A stretch of DNA of 20,967 nucleotides from Ophiothrix spiculata (Eukaryota > Echinodermata > Ophiuroidea > Amphilepidida > Ophiotrichidae). The position numbers were made by a program, and so were the translations under genes. The stretch lies in NCBI GenBank assembly GCA_000969725.1, contig JXSR01S023040.1. One strand, written 5' to 3'. A model generated the notes under the pieces. It saw only the letters and a program-made list of their open reading frames with translations. It had not been told where the DNA came from and did no database searches. Numbering within the stretch: position 1 is the first letter of the stretch; each line of letters begins with the position of its first letter. This document shows, piece by piece, positions 1 to 12,500 of the stretch.

Positions 1-454
1 TCCGTATTGCACTAGTGCAAAACGAAAAGTGAGGCAGATAAATGGCGTCGGCAGGTGACCTGAGGTCAGGACTAGTCCATTTTACGTTATAGGGGTGCTA
101 TAATGCTTTGGTCCCATACCACTCCGAGAGAGGTATGCAAATTAGTTTCAGTCAACATCGTTACAGAGGTAATCAGCCCAGTGTTATAGTTTTATAATGT
201 ATTTGGACTAGGTTAGGGTTAATGCAGAATGATTCGATGAAATGCATCATTCAATGAAATGTTTCTTGATAATATCTATTTAATTATGCAAGGTTTGTTC
301 TATTCTCCTTACAAAAATCTACTTTTCGCAACAAAACAAAGCTAAAGACTGACCTGTCATTTTTCTAATAAGCATTATGCAGAATTACTTATCTGTCTAG
401 TGCACCAGCACAATGAGCAACACTGTTAACTATCAAAGATTATCATCTCCTTAC
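1..454. other. UPF2 intron, partial; nothing recognised
   Basis: This is the start of the intron after the last visible UPF2 exon, AT-rich and without a recognisable exon or transposon protein. A perfect 14-bp palindrome, TTGCACTAGTGCAA, sits at 7-20 and could be a repeat edge, but nothing else supports that. Confidence 0.6.
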
Positions 455-580
455 TTGTAAATCATCCCATGGCAGTTTTCTCATCTGTTTCAGAACTTTC
501 TCAACTGTAATCTTGGTCAAATCCTTAAAGAGTAGCTTGCGGATGTACTCATGGAGAGGTGGTCGAACTTTCTGCTCCAT
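455..580 (-). CDS. UPF2: UPF2 exon: start of MIF4G domain 3
   Basis: This 42-codon exon encodes [20 protein letters not shown] and then [20 protein letters not shown]. It matches KKRPPLQEYVRKLLYKDLSKVTTEKVLRQMRKLPW of human UPF2, the first helices of the UPF3-binding MIF4G-3 domain. The leading ATG is internal, not a start: the acceptor TTTCTGTAG sits directly before it and the frame continues from the previous exon. The donor is CAA/GTAAG. I did not find the next exon (expected KDYVICCMINIW-like) below 455. Confidence 0.94.
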
Positions 581-3500
581 CTACAGAAATGACAAATTTA
601 TTTCATGACTAATAAGTCAGCATACCATTTTTTCTAGTGTTGCCCCACTAACATTTGAACTGAGGATTAATAGTTTCTAGATGTATTTTTTTGTAAAAGT
701 CATAAACACGACATGGACATCACAACATTGATAAAGCACACTCCTGTTAAGTCCTTTGAGCGATCATTATAGTGCACTCATTCAGAAAAGAGAAATTAAA
801 GTCACACTAGCCAAAAGCAAAACAAAAAAAGTTTCCATCTTTAAATGATAAGATTTATTTATTTCACTATACCATCCTATCATAAAACTGTGTAAAATAC
901 TGACAAGGTGGAAACTAGGCATATGGAGAAAAAACTCAAGCTACTGGTATAGTATGATTCATAAAGGGTCAGTATTTACAACATGCCTTTACATTCATTA
1001 GTCAATATTTGTTTTATATGCAAAACATACATTTACCAAAAGAGGAATTATTGACAGCAAAATTTTAAAACTATATATAATTTTATGAGATCAAAGCTAA
1101 GAATGCAGTAAAAAATAGCTATGCAACAGACAAAGCATAAATTACACAGTTTCCTGGTGACTAATAGTTCTATATTCACCAATCAGAAAACGGTTTTAAT
1201 GATTAGGACAAAAGCAACTTACTCGTTTGCTCTCAGGAGGGTTGCAATAGTAGAAGGCATTCTCCACCATCGTGCTGTGCCGCTCATTCATGTGCATCTT
1301 GTTACGCTTCCTCATCATCACGTCCTACGAAAAGTAACAATGTTTAAATTGATTTAGAATCATCACATGTATAAATAAAGCAACCCATAGGAATCATATG
1401 ACTAATCAAAAGTATCAGATGTCTGTTGAGGACCTGTGGTTAGGATGGGATCCATTTTTATGATATACTATCCCACTGTAACTTTGATATTCACACCCAT
1501 ACAGTGGTCTGATTTAGTACCACACTATAACTAAGACTATGGTCACAATAAGTCATACGAACAGTTACGAGCAGTGTTTAGTCTGCCTAGGAGGACCATG
1601 TGATGCCCTCGCTGTTTGCTTTGCTCGTTGTCCTTGGTCCTTCTAAACTGACTAAACGCTGCTCGTAACTGTTCGTACGACGTATTGTGACCATAGTCTT
1701 AGGGCCCTCTATCCACACATATCAAAATAATTTCCAAGGTGCTGCGTAATTATGAAATCATAATAAACCATTTCCTGTCGGAAAATAGTAATTTTGAAAA
1801 AAATAGGTGAAAATTAAAATTCTGCTGGGTGCAGCTGTAGTTTAGTTGCAATATTAGTAATTATTCAAAACTCTTAATTGGTTTTGCTTTGTTTAAAGAT
1901 GTAAACCTGAAGATGACTGTAATGGCAAAAACATTTGTAAATAGAAGTTGTAAATACAACTGCCATGTTGGTTCCATCATACCATATCTGCTGTCAAAAT
2001 ATTATAGTTAGAATTTATCAAGTGTTTTGCATATAAAAAATGAATCAAGTCCTCTGAGTTTCTGCTTTCATTGAATGCAGATATTTTTTCAATATGGTAA
2101 CTTAAAAATAAACTGAGTGGCAACTACCCTCCCCCAACACAAACTCTGATGAATTACCTTATTTCCATCTATGGGGGTAACCCCCCCCCCCCTCCCCCTA
2201 GTTCAAAAACAAAATTCAACATGACTGCAAAAGATGAACTTTAACTCATTCACAAGAACTTTAACCTGCTCTCGTCATATAAAGAAAACCTTTTCACTTT
2301 TATGCGTCTTGTGCACCGAGGTTAAAGTTCACACGCTACTTGTGGGCTAGCAGGTTTTACGCCACCAATTATATATCGCCCATGACTAGATTCAGTGTTT
2401 ATTTCCAAAATCGAGGCCGTCTACACCAGCTAATTCCTAAAATAAAGATGTGAAAAATCAGAAAATGTGATTTACTTGGTCATTTTTTATTTTAAATGTG
2501 TTGTTTAGGTATCTGTGTTATCAGAAAGATATAAAAGAAGAAAAAATCCCAATATTTTTGAAGATTATTGTGTCTTTATTTTTCTCCCCAGGTCTGAATG
2601 GACAGACTGGCAGCACCGTGAATTTCACTGGAGGACGGGGTTAGACTCCAATTCCAGGCTGCTTACCGGAAAATCAAGCCGGACACCCTAGGTAAATTTG
2701 GCCATTTTTTAGTGGTTTTTGAAATGAATTTTGAGAAAAAAGACATTTCAGGAGATGGTACTCAAAGGAAATATGTGAAAATCATGGTCAAATTGAAGGA
2801 ATTTACATGTAAAAACATAGAAAATGTCATTGGTGGTGTAAATCCAGCATGATTTGACAGTTCTGTTGCTGTACAACTTGATGATCGATTTGATTGGTTT
2901 GTTGTTCACGCACAGTGCGATTTGGTCCCGCCCAGAATTAAAAGGGTTTTTTTTCAGATGACTTTACTTACGAGTAGAGCTTTTGTCCTGAGATGTGAAT
3001 CCTTTGACCTATACAGATACCTTCCACACACATCGAGTAGATTACAAGCCATGTCAATATGATGATGGTGAAATACTAGGAGTAATTGCTTGAGAGCATG
3101 CAGAGTGTCAGCCTTGGGACACATCTTGAATTTGGTCAGCTCACCTAAAGAATAATTAGAAAATAAAAAAGCAAGACTCAGTAAATGACAACGTATGAGG
3201 TCCTTGAATGCATCAAAATCACATACTGGTTTAGTAAGACTGACAATGTCAACAATTTGATTAAAAACACTCATCCTTGTGAAAGTTTCCTTTTTTATTC
3301 CTAAGCATTCAATTCTACACTTTAAGAGAAGAGTGTTACACAAGCAGCATTAATTGTCTTAAGAAACATCAATGTAATGCCATATGACCAAAAGTAAGTC
3401 CAATGGATCTTGCTATCTACAGGTTGTAACAGAAACAATTATACATTGCTATAAACGCTGAAAGAATAAAGTTACACTTTGTATCACATTGTCATTTATT

Positions 3501-6500
3501 TATATCAAAAGCCAATTTCGTTAGCTACAAAATGCGCTTTGTTTCATCCAAATTAATGGTCTACAAGCAGAGATATGCTAATTATACTGACCCTACCTTC
3601 AAACCACCTGGGCCAGTCCATCCGATTTATTTATCGGTAGCACATTAATGGCACAAATGAGCCATTCGACTATCAACATGATAACGAGGTTTGTTTAAGT
3701 GTAACAATGGCATAGACCTCTCTTAATGATGACCTTACCATTAGACTGCTGCATTCTTAATGTTTGAATGGACGCCAGAACAAATTTTTGAAGAGATATC
3801 CAAGTTGAAGAGACAACATATAGGCTAAATGGCAGAGTCAGCACGCAAGCACTTTAAAACTCAGGTTTCAAGTACAGGTCAAAGGAAACACCATCATTTC
3901 TGAACTTAACTTCTTTAAAACTCAAGTTTTATCAACTTAACTAAGGAAAATTAATTTTCATATTACCCTTTGAATATGAAACCGAACAGTGTGAATAAAC
4001 TGCATAAAGATTATTGCATATACCTCATTCCATTCCACCAAAGATATCGAATCTTTGATGCAATTATTAATGCTTACGTGAGGATATGAATAACATCTGA
4101 ACCTACTAAAACATAAGTTTTATCATAAAATTATTTATTAACCATTCTAATCATATGAAAAAATAAAAACATCATAAGTTCTTTAAAATGAAGTGTGCTA
4201 TTTGTCATTTTATCTCACGCTTCATCGAATCATGAAAAACTGTTTACGCTAATATAATAGTGAAATCGGCCCAAGTGGTTTTCACCGGTCTCTACTTAAA
4301 TGGACGTAACTTTTTACCCTGGCCATTAAATGAGATCACGTAAGTTGTTTCTGGTAGCCAATTAAGTAGCCTTTCAAATGAGGGAAAGTTTGTGACTTTA
4401 ATGTTTTTATTTTGCTCATGACATCGCTAACAAAAATGTATATTTTTTTCTGTTACAACTTGTATATGAAAAAAATTAATGCTAACCCTTTGAAGGACCA
4501 TACCCGGAATCATAAGCCACAATCTTGGCCAAAAATACTTGGGACACTTTAATGACAATGAAATAGTTATGAGTGCAATTGAGTGTGGGGTCAAAGTTTT
4601 TGAGGATGCACTTTCTCTCCCTCCCTGTTCCAAGACCTCCTTCCCCCACCATCCAATGTTGCGATGAACACATGCGCACACCACGTTCATAGAGATATAT
4701 TGCTTAACAACATTGCATAGGGTAGTGGGGAGGTTAAGTGTTCCAACTATTTTGGCCAAGATTGCAGGTCAGGTCATGTGATATTACAAAATGTAAGCCT
4801 ATGAACAAGCTTTCAAATATTCAGAATCAAGGACATGCAGAAACTTATAGGCAAAATAAATATTTATTGGAAAATTTAAACAAAAATCCATGCAGGGGTT
4901 GCATTTACAAACAATGGGGCCCTGTACTCTGGATTTTTGTTTAAACTGTCCAATAAATTATTGTTTGGCCTATAGTAGTAAAGATATTGAGAATATCCTT
5001 TCTATTAAATGTTTAACAGCAAATTCAATTTCTGTCCACACTCATCTTACCCAGAAATCTCACAACCTTGATTTTGGATTCAATTTTCATCTGATCCTTT
5101 TTCCGTATCTGAGTGAAAAATAAGAAAATAAGATAAAGTGTTTTCATCTAACAATGAAGAGTGCAAAAAAGTTGTATCTGCATTTTTCCCTTTTTCGTTT
5201 TTCAGGAGCAATTTTCAGAGTAAATCTCTTTTGCTTTTGATTTTATTTTATTAGGTACTCATAAAACATTTATACATACAAATAGCAATATTAAAATACA
5301 CATAAATACATAAATAATTGCACATGAATTTTATTGAACTACACAAAGGATAAATTAAACCAAAAGTATCAAGGATAGCCCAAAAAGCTTTTAAAAAGCT
5401 TATTCCCATTGGGGTCTTTAGGAAATGAGTAAAAGGGAGAGCACAGAAGAACTGGGGAAAAAAGATGAAACACAAAAACAAGGAGACCAGAGGACCAACT
5501 CTAGAATCAATACAATTATGATGAGCTAAATGGTTTTTGACTAATTGTTTAAAAGCATGAAAATCATAAGTACCCTTGATATCATTTGGCAGGGAATTCC
5601 AGTGATGAATAGCAGTATCATAAAAAGTAAAACATGCCTGACCTTTAGAATTAGGAACCACAAAGTTGTATGGGCTACCACTGGTACTGTATCAAGTTTT
5701 ATTACTTCCTTAATAAAATGTGTATTATTTTGATTTGGTACCTTGGGTAAAGTGTTCAAATTAAGTGTTTTGATTTTGTCAAGTGAATGCAAGAAAGATG
5801 AGTATAATAGCTGCTATTATTACAGTTTATATCATTGGAGACACATTTTCAGGGGTGGGTTTTTTTTTAATTCTTTCTTACATTAACATCACAAACTGCG
5901 CTTCCTACTGAAAAGCTAAATTTTGCCAAAAATGCAGATACAACTTAGTTGCATTTTCATGACAAAATATGACTACAATGCATCAACAAGGGGCATGTGT
6001 TAATTGGATGGAAAATGGAAATCAAGATACCTTTTCATTTATGCAACAAAAAAATAAATAGATCAATCCTTTATAGAAAGTCTGTTTGGCGTACAATTTT
6101 TGTCTCCTACCTCATACACATATTGTACGGTGAGGAAAAATGAGAATAATGCATAAGGCCTAAAAAAATTGATTGATTGGCATAACCCGACCGACCCTAT
6201 TTTTACTGCCGACCCTAAATATTTTTATTTTTTTGAGCATTGTAAAAAACTTCCAGATCCCAAATTTGATGGGAATTGATTCATGGGGGCCAAAGATATG
6301 GCTTGCTGGAGATTCAAAATGACAAATATAAGATGTGTTACAGAAAAAGTGAAGATGTTTTTGTACATGTGTCATATATTTTGTGTTCTTGTATGTGAAA
6401 CATAGGCTAGACTTTAAAAAAAAAAAAGAAATCTGACCTACCTTACTTTTTTTCTAGGTTACGCCAATCAAACAATTTTTTTAGGCCTAATACAAATGGG

Positions 6501-9500
6501 ATCTGAAGACAGCAATAAAGTGATGTTTGGGAACTTGATTGTGTATTGTTACCATAGATAGACAATTGTGCAAGAACACCATAGTACTGTCAGTATATTT
6601 ACTTGATTATAATACTCACATGCCACCTGAACTCCTGCTTGAGTTTCTCCACAAGATCTGTAGCAATATCTGGCATACATGGATACAGAGTCGCTACCAG
6701 ACGAGAGTAAAATGACAACAAATCCAACCTAGACAGGGAAAAAAATAACAAACAGCAATATCATCACATGATTGACATCAACTTTAGGGGAGCGGGTTGG
6801 CGCAGCGGTAGTTCCCTTGCCTTGCACCAATGAGGTCCCGGGTTCGAGTCCCGCGCACGGCGCTTTATGTGCATTTGGTTTTCAGTCCATGCTCGCTTCC
6901 GCAGGTTTTTCTCCGGGTACTCCGGTCTTCCTCCTGCATTTAAAACTGAATTTAAAAAACATCTTGGAGCCCTGTTGAAGATAAGCTTCCTTTAGCTTGG
7001 GTTTCCTTGGCGAAAGTCTAAACAAGGTGATTTTTTTAGAACATTTTACAAGAAGAAATCCTAGACACAACATGGCGGAAATACTCTTCACATATGAACA
7101 AGTTTAACTGTGTACATTGATGTATGGGCTCATTGTTAGTGATGATGGCTGCTTTCCTGCCATAAAGATGGTGCCATTTAGGGCACAGTTAACCCCTAAT
7201 TTTCAGAAATATTTTATGCTTTGTAACTCAGTAAACGATAAGTAAATCCATACAAAAGTATACTTTTCTAGATCTGGATTTTCATGTATACGATGATGGT
7301 TAGGTTCAAACCATTAATTTCTAAACAACCTAAATAAATTTTGAAAAAATAAAAGCTGGACCTCTTATGCGTTTTAGAATCTAGAAACACATGTCTAGGA
7401 ACGCACTTCTCAATTTTTTGATTTTTGACTTACTTTTTGAAATATTGCCAAAAATAGGTCCAAAATTGGCCCAAAATGATTTTTTGTCATTTTGTGCCTA
7501 TTTTAGGCCTGTTTTTGGCAATAATTCAAAAAGTAAGGTAAAAATCAAAAATGTGAGAAATGCGTTCCTAGACATGTGTTTCTAGATTCTAAAAAGCATT
7601 TGAGGTCCAACTTTTATTTTTTCAAAATTTAGTTAGGTTGTTTACAAATTAATGGTCCAAGAACAAGGGGGTTTTTTGGACCTTGGTCCAAAATCATACA
7701 TTTTGGTCCAAAACTGACCTAACCATCATCTTCTTCATTAAAATCCACATCTAGAAATGTATACTTTTATATGGATTTACTTATCGGTTGCAGAGTTACA
7801 ATGTGTAAAATATTTCAGAAAATGAGGGGTTAACTGTGCCCTTAAGGAAGATAAAGCCATTGGCTACAAATAGAAGTGAATATTCTATATTCAATATAAC
7901 TATTTAAAGAATTTGTATTTCTTTTCCTATCTTACCTCGTTCTGGGAACATTAAACAACACCTTGACCAACTTCTTGCGATTTGACTTGGTGTTTAGATT
8001 CATGCAAAAGTCCACTGCTGCCTACAAGCAAAATACACATAGATCATAAGTCAATCATACTGACTGTGTATAACCTAGCCAATCAAGAAACAATAATAAT
8101 ATATAAAAATAATGGAGGGTTCTTATAAGGTGCACACTCATCAAATGATCTCAATGCGCACGAATGAAGAAAGCAAACAAGTTACATCTGTGAATCCAGA
8201 AAAGCCTGATGAAAAAGTTTAGTTTTAGGATGCTTTTTGAACTGAGGAAGAGAATGAATGTTACAGAGGCTGTTAGGAAGCGAATTCCAAACAGCCTGGG
8301 CAGCAAAAAGAAAGGAGCGTTTACCAGCTGACTTAAGAATAACACGAGGAGATTTCAATAGTGTTTCAGTAGAAGATTGAAGTGATCAAGCCGGATCATA
8401 AGTGCAGAGCGTAGCAGAAAGGTAAGATGGCAAACTACCTTCAAAGTGCCGGAAAGCAAGAACAGCTAACTGAAACTGAATTTGGTATTCTAAAGGCAGC
8501 CAGTGAAGCTCATGTGTGACAGGGATGATATGATCATACTTCCTCTTTTTCATGATTAAGCGAGCCGCACAATTTTGTATTCTTTGAAGTCTGTTAAGTT
8601 GATCAGTGGTAATGCCAGTCAAGGATGAATTACAGAAATCAAGACGTATGCTGAGTGGATTGAAAATGTACAAACCTCTGTGTACAGCGTTCTAGACTGT
8701 GAGAAGCGCACTTAGCATGTACGACTATTGCATTATTTTTGCCTTGACGTTTTGAATTCTTATTGCCTGGCCAAGGATTGTGGTGTATGAATTATGTTAA
8801 TAAATTATCATACCATTTTGCTCTGGAAATAAGACAAAATCAATACACTTTTAGTGAAATTTAAATACTTTTACAGACAACCTGCAATGGGCACATCATT
8901 ATTATCTGCATGTGCGTTGATTATGTCCCATTTCACTCCAAAATGAAATGCATATATTAATGTGTAATCAAAGTGTTAAAGGGCCTACGTAATAGGATGA
9001 CAATTCTTTTACAAGTCCTCGTGGGAAAATACCATTGCAAAAAACAGGGCCCAAAAAAAGAACAATGCCTAATAGCATAGTGGTGATATTGATTTATCAG
9101 AATGCTCAGTGAGTATATCATAGATACATTCAAACCAGTTGCCTTCTTGTCATAGTATTCACTGACACACTGATAGACCAATTAATAGACAATCACCACT
9201 TGTGACATAGAAAGTGGAGCCTGACGTAGAAAGTGGTGCCTAAAATTGAACGTGTTCTTATCCCTCCAGCTAGACTTGACACAAGTTCCATTAGTGAATT
9301 CGGTATGGTTCTAGGTCTTCCAGGCTTCCTTCTCCCTTTGACACAGCCTTGCATGATGACTTTCTCTAAGGAGTCTCCTCCTTATCTTGCAATATGTCCA
9401 AAATAATTCATCATCTGGCTTTGGACATGAGATAGCAGACGCCTTTTTGGTTGTATCTCCTCCAGGACGCTGATGTTTGATCGTTTCATGAACCAAGAGA

Positions 9501-12500
9501 TGAGCAAGATACGTCGCCAACACCACATTTCAAAGAAAACCCTAGACTGGTCTGCTTTTGTCAGTGTCCATGATTCGCAACCATATATAGCAATTGGGAA
9601 AAATGAGCGCAGAGACCAGCCACTTTTTCGTTGCTTTGGTGATGCCTCTGTTAGTCCAGATTTTATTCACACCAACCATAGCTGATTTTGCCATTGCAAA
9701 AGTTGTATTAGTATTATTTGTATTTCCTAGGCTCTTTCATGATATCTAGATCATTAAGAAGCAAATACATGGGATGACCATCAACCTAAAATATAAAGTA
9801 GAAAAGAATATGACAGTACGCATATATACATACCTTATCAATGAAGTCCCTATTGACACACTCAGGGAGTCTCTGTACGAAGGCATCTAACAGGACTTTA
9901 ATGCTCACATTGCTGGCAACTGGACCCTCTTCTTCTTCATCATCATCATCTGGCTCTGAAATAAGTAACCAAAACATTATTTCTTTAATTGAAACAGCTT
10001 TATAGATTGATACAATTTGGAATGTACATGCACATGTTAAAAAAACACTTGAAAAAGTCACATCACAAAGTGGACTTTTCAATCACATCATTTGTTCCAA
10101 GTTGCATATGTGATTCTATAAGCACTCACAACTAAGTTGTGGAATTACAAAATAGGGAATAAATATACATCAATGCAAGTTTTGATGCTGTAAGTGTAGA
10201 GCTAAAATGGGGTCTTAATGAGTTATCCAATCTCCACCTAAAGTTAAACAGGGTCCGAGTCAAAATTACTACTGCCGTAAAAGAACTCTTTGAAACATTT
10301 TTGAATTGAAATACAGACTGTCCACGAATATTTTATACCCGGCTATCATATTTTGTTATGGATAAGTTGGGAAAGTTTTGGTCGAATCTTGTTTAATTTT
10401 AAGTTATACAAGTCTTTAGATTTCTGAAGAATTTTGAATTTTTAAAATCAGATGTTCCTGTGGAAAGTTATAGACATTTTTCTAAACAGTGTATATTTTG
10501 CGAGTTGTAAATTTGTAATCAGTGTAATTGTTGAACTTAAACAGTCAAAACTGACTACACTGAAACCCTCTTTTACTTCTCTAAAGTTAAAACGTGTAAT
10601 ACAATTTAGGTTTTAATTATTGACTCTAGTAGATGTAAAGGATGTCCTTGAAAATGAAATAACGATTTTGGTTACGGTCGAACAGCTTTACAATGACCAG
10701 TATGCTAGATGTTACGCGCCTAATAGACACTTTACATTTGACATTTTTGACATTGCTAATGACAACCAGAAATTAGTAGTTTGGGTGGGTATTATGGGCA
10801 CCAACTCAGTATTTGTCGACGGAAACCTCAACGCGCCGAAGTATGTTGTCATAATCAACAGATTTGTGGTTCCACAACTTCTGGCACGCCAATATGGTGT
10901 CTTGTTCCATATTTGACTAAGACTATCTTGCTAATTTGTAGTAGGCCAAGTAGGAATAGATTACAACAAGTCTCTAAGTTAATGCTTTTTGTAGATCATA
11001 GAAATAACAAAACCAAAGAAAAATATTTGAAATCGGTCATTAAACTTCGCAAACATCGGTAAGTTTGCAAATTATCAGTATTTATTATACCTGCATGATT
11101 ATTTGTACTGATCAAAAACACGTTTGCCTAGATTGTGTATTACGTCATCGCACAAAGCAATGAAGCATGATATTTTGATGAAACCTATGGAAAATGTAGA
11201 AGACTTATTTACTATTGAAGAAAAGCTGTTGGTTTTATGAAAAAATATGATTTAATATTTTTTCTGATTTTTTGAAATTGGGTATAAATCATTCGTGGAC
11301 AGTCTGTAGCTTTAAAATATTGAATATGTAACCAAAAATCGTTTACACACCACAAAATATGACAATATTGGTAGAAGAAAATATATATAGCTGTGCAACA
11401 AAATTTCACTCAAACCAGGTCTAACTTTAAAACCTGGTCTAACTGTTGGTTGGTTCTTGGTTGCAGTAAAACAGTATCTCAGAAATCCATCTATCCAGAA
11501 TATGCAGAAATTTAAGACCTATAAAAATAAGTTAAATATGTTAATACGTAAATCAAAACGTTCGTACTACTATAAACAGTTTGAGAAATCAAAATCTAAC
11601 ATGAAAAAGACATTGCAACAAATAAATACAATTATTGGAAAAAATAAAGATAAATCACCACAAAATGAATTTAAGGATGAGTGTGGCAACAGTATTAAAG
11701 ATCCTAAAGATATCTGCAATAAGTTCAATTCATTCTTTGTCAACATAGGACCACAGCTTGCCTCAAATATACAGCACACTGGTAAAAATTATCATGATTA
11801 TCTACAAGAAGCCACTACAAGTAGCATATTTCTAAAACCAATAGTCGAATCCGATATTACAGAAATAATCAATAAATTTAAGCCAACGCAAAGCACTGGC
11901 TATGATAACATAGGAAATAATATTATAAAGAAAGTTAGTAATGAAATAAGTAAACCTTTAACAGCTATATTTAATCTCTCATTATCAACAGGTATTTTTC
12001 CAGACAAGCTAAAGATAGCAAAGGTTATTCCTTTATTCAAAAAAGCTGACCCTACTGTTTTCTCCAATTACCGTCCTGTATCACTTTTACCATGTATTTC
12101 TAAAGTACTTGAAAGAATCGTTTTTGACAAATGTGTACAATATATAAATAAAAATGGGATCCTGAACGACAAACAATTTGGCTTTCGACCAAAACACTCC
12201 ACATATATGGCCATAGCCCAGCTTGTAGATAAAGTGAATAAAGCTGTTGAAAACAACGAAACTACAATTGGGATATTTTTAGATCTATCAAAAGCATTTG
12301 ATACTATTGACCACAACATTCTCCTATATAAATTAGAATACTACGGATTCCGTGGAATAGCTCTCGAGTGGTTTAAAAGTTACCTTACTAATAGAAAACA
12401 GTTCACTGTATTTAATGACTGTACATCAGACTCTAAAAATATTGAGTGTGGAGTTCCACAAGGCTCAATTCTGGGTCCCCTTTTATTTATATTATACATC

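Noticed and set aside
7-20. Perfect palindrome TTGCACTAGTGCAA as a regulatory site
   Set aside because: A single 14-bp palindrome in an intron with no other context is too weak to call.
578-580. ATG at the start of the 455-580 exon as a translation start
   Set aside because: A splice acceptor immediately precedes it and the reading frame continues from upstream UPF2 exons, so it is an internal Met.
1121-1357. 78-codon plus-strand frame
   Set aside because: It is antisense to the UPF2 exon at 1223-1324, which explains its openness.
4427-4759. 110-codon minus-strand open frame
   Set aside because: It covers an inverted-repeat element, and its composition follows the repeat rather than a protein family.
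6787-6863. Functional tRNA gene
   Set aside because: A and B boxes are present but the arms do not pair into a full cloverleaf and a SINE body follows directly.
9473-9685. Plus-strand frame over the RTE-like relic
   Set aside because: The opposite strand carries the recognisable LINE motifs; this is an antisense shadow.
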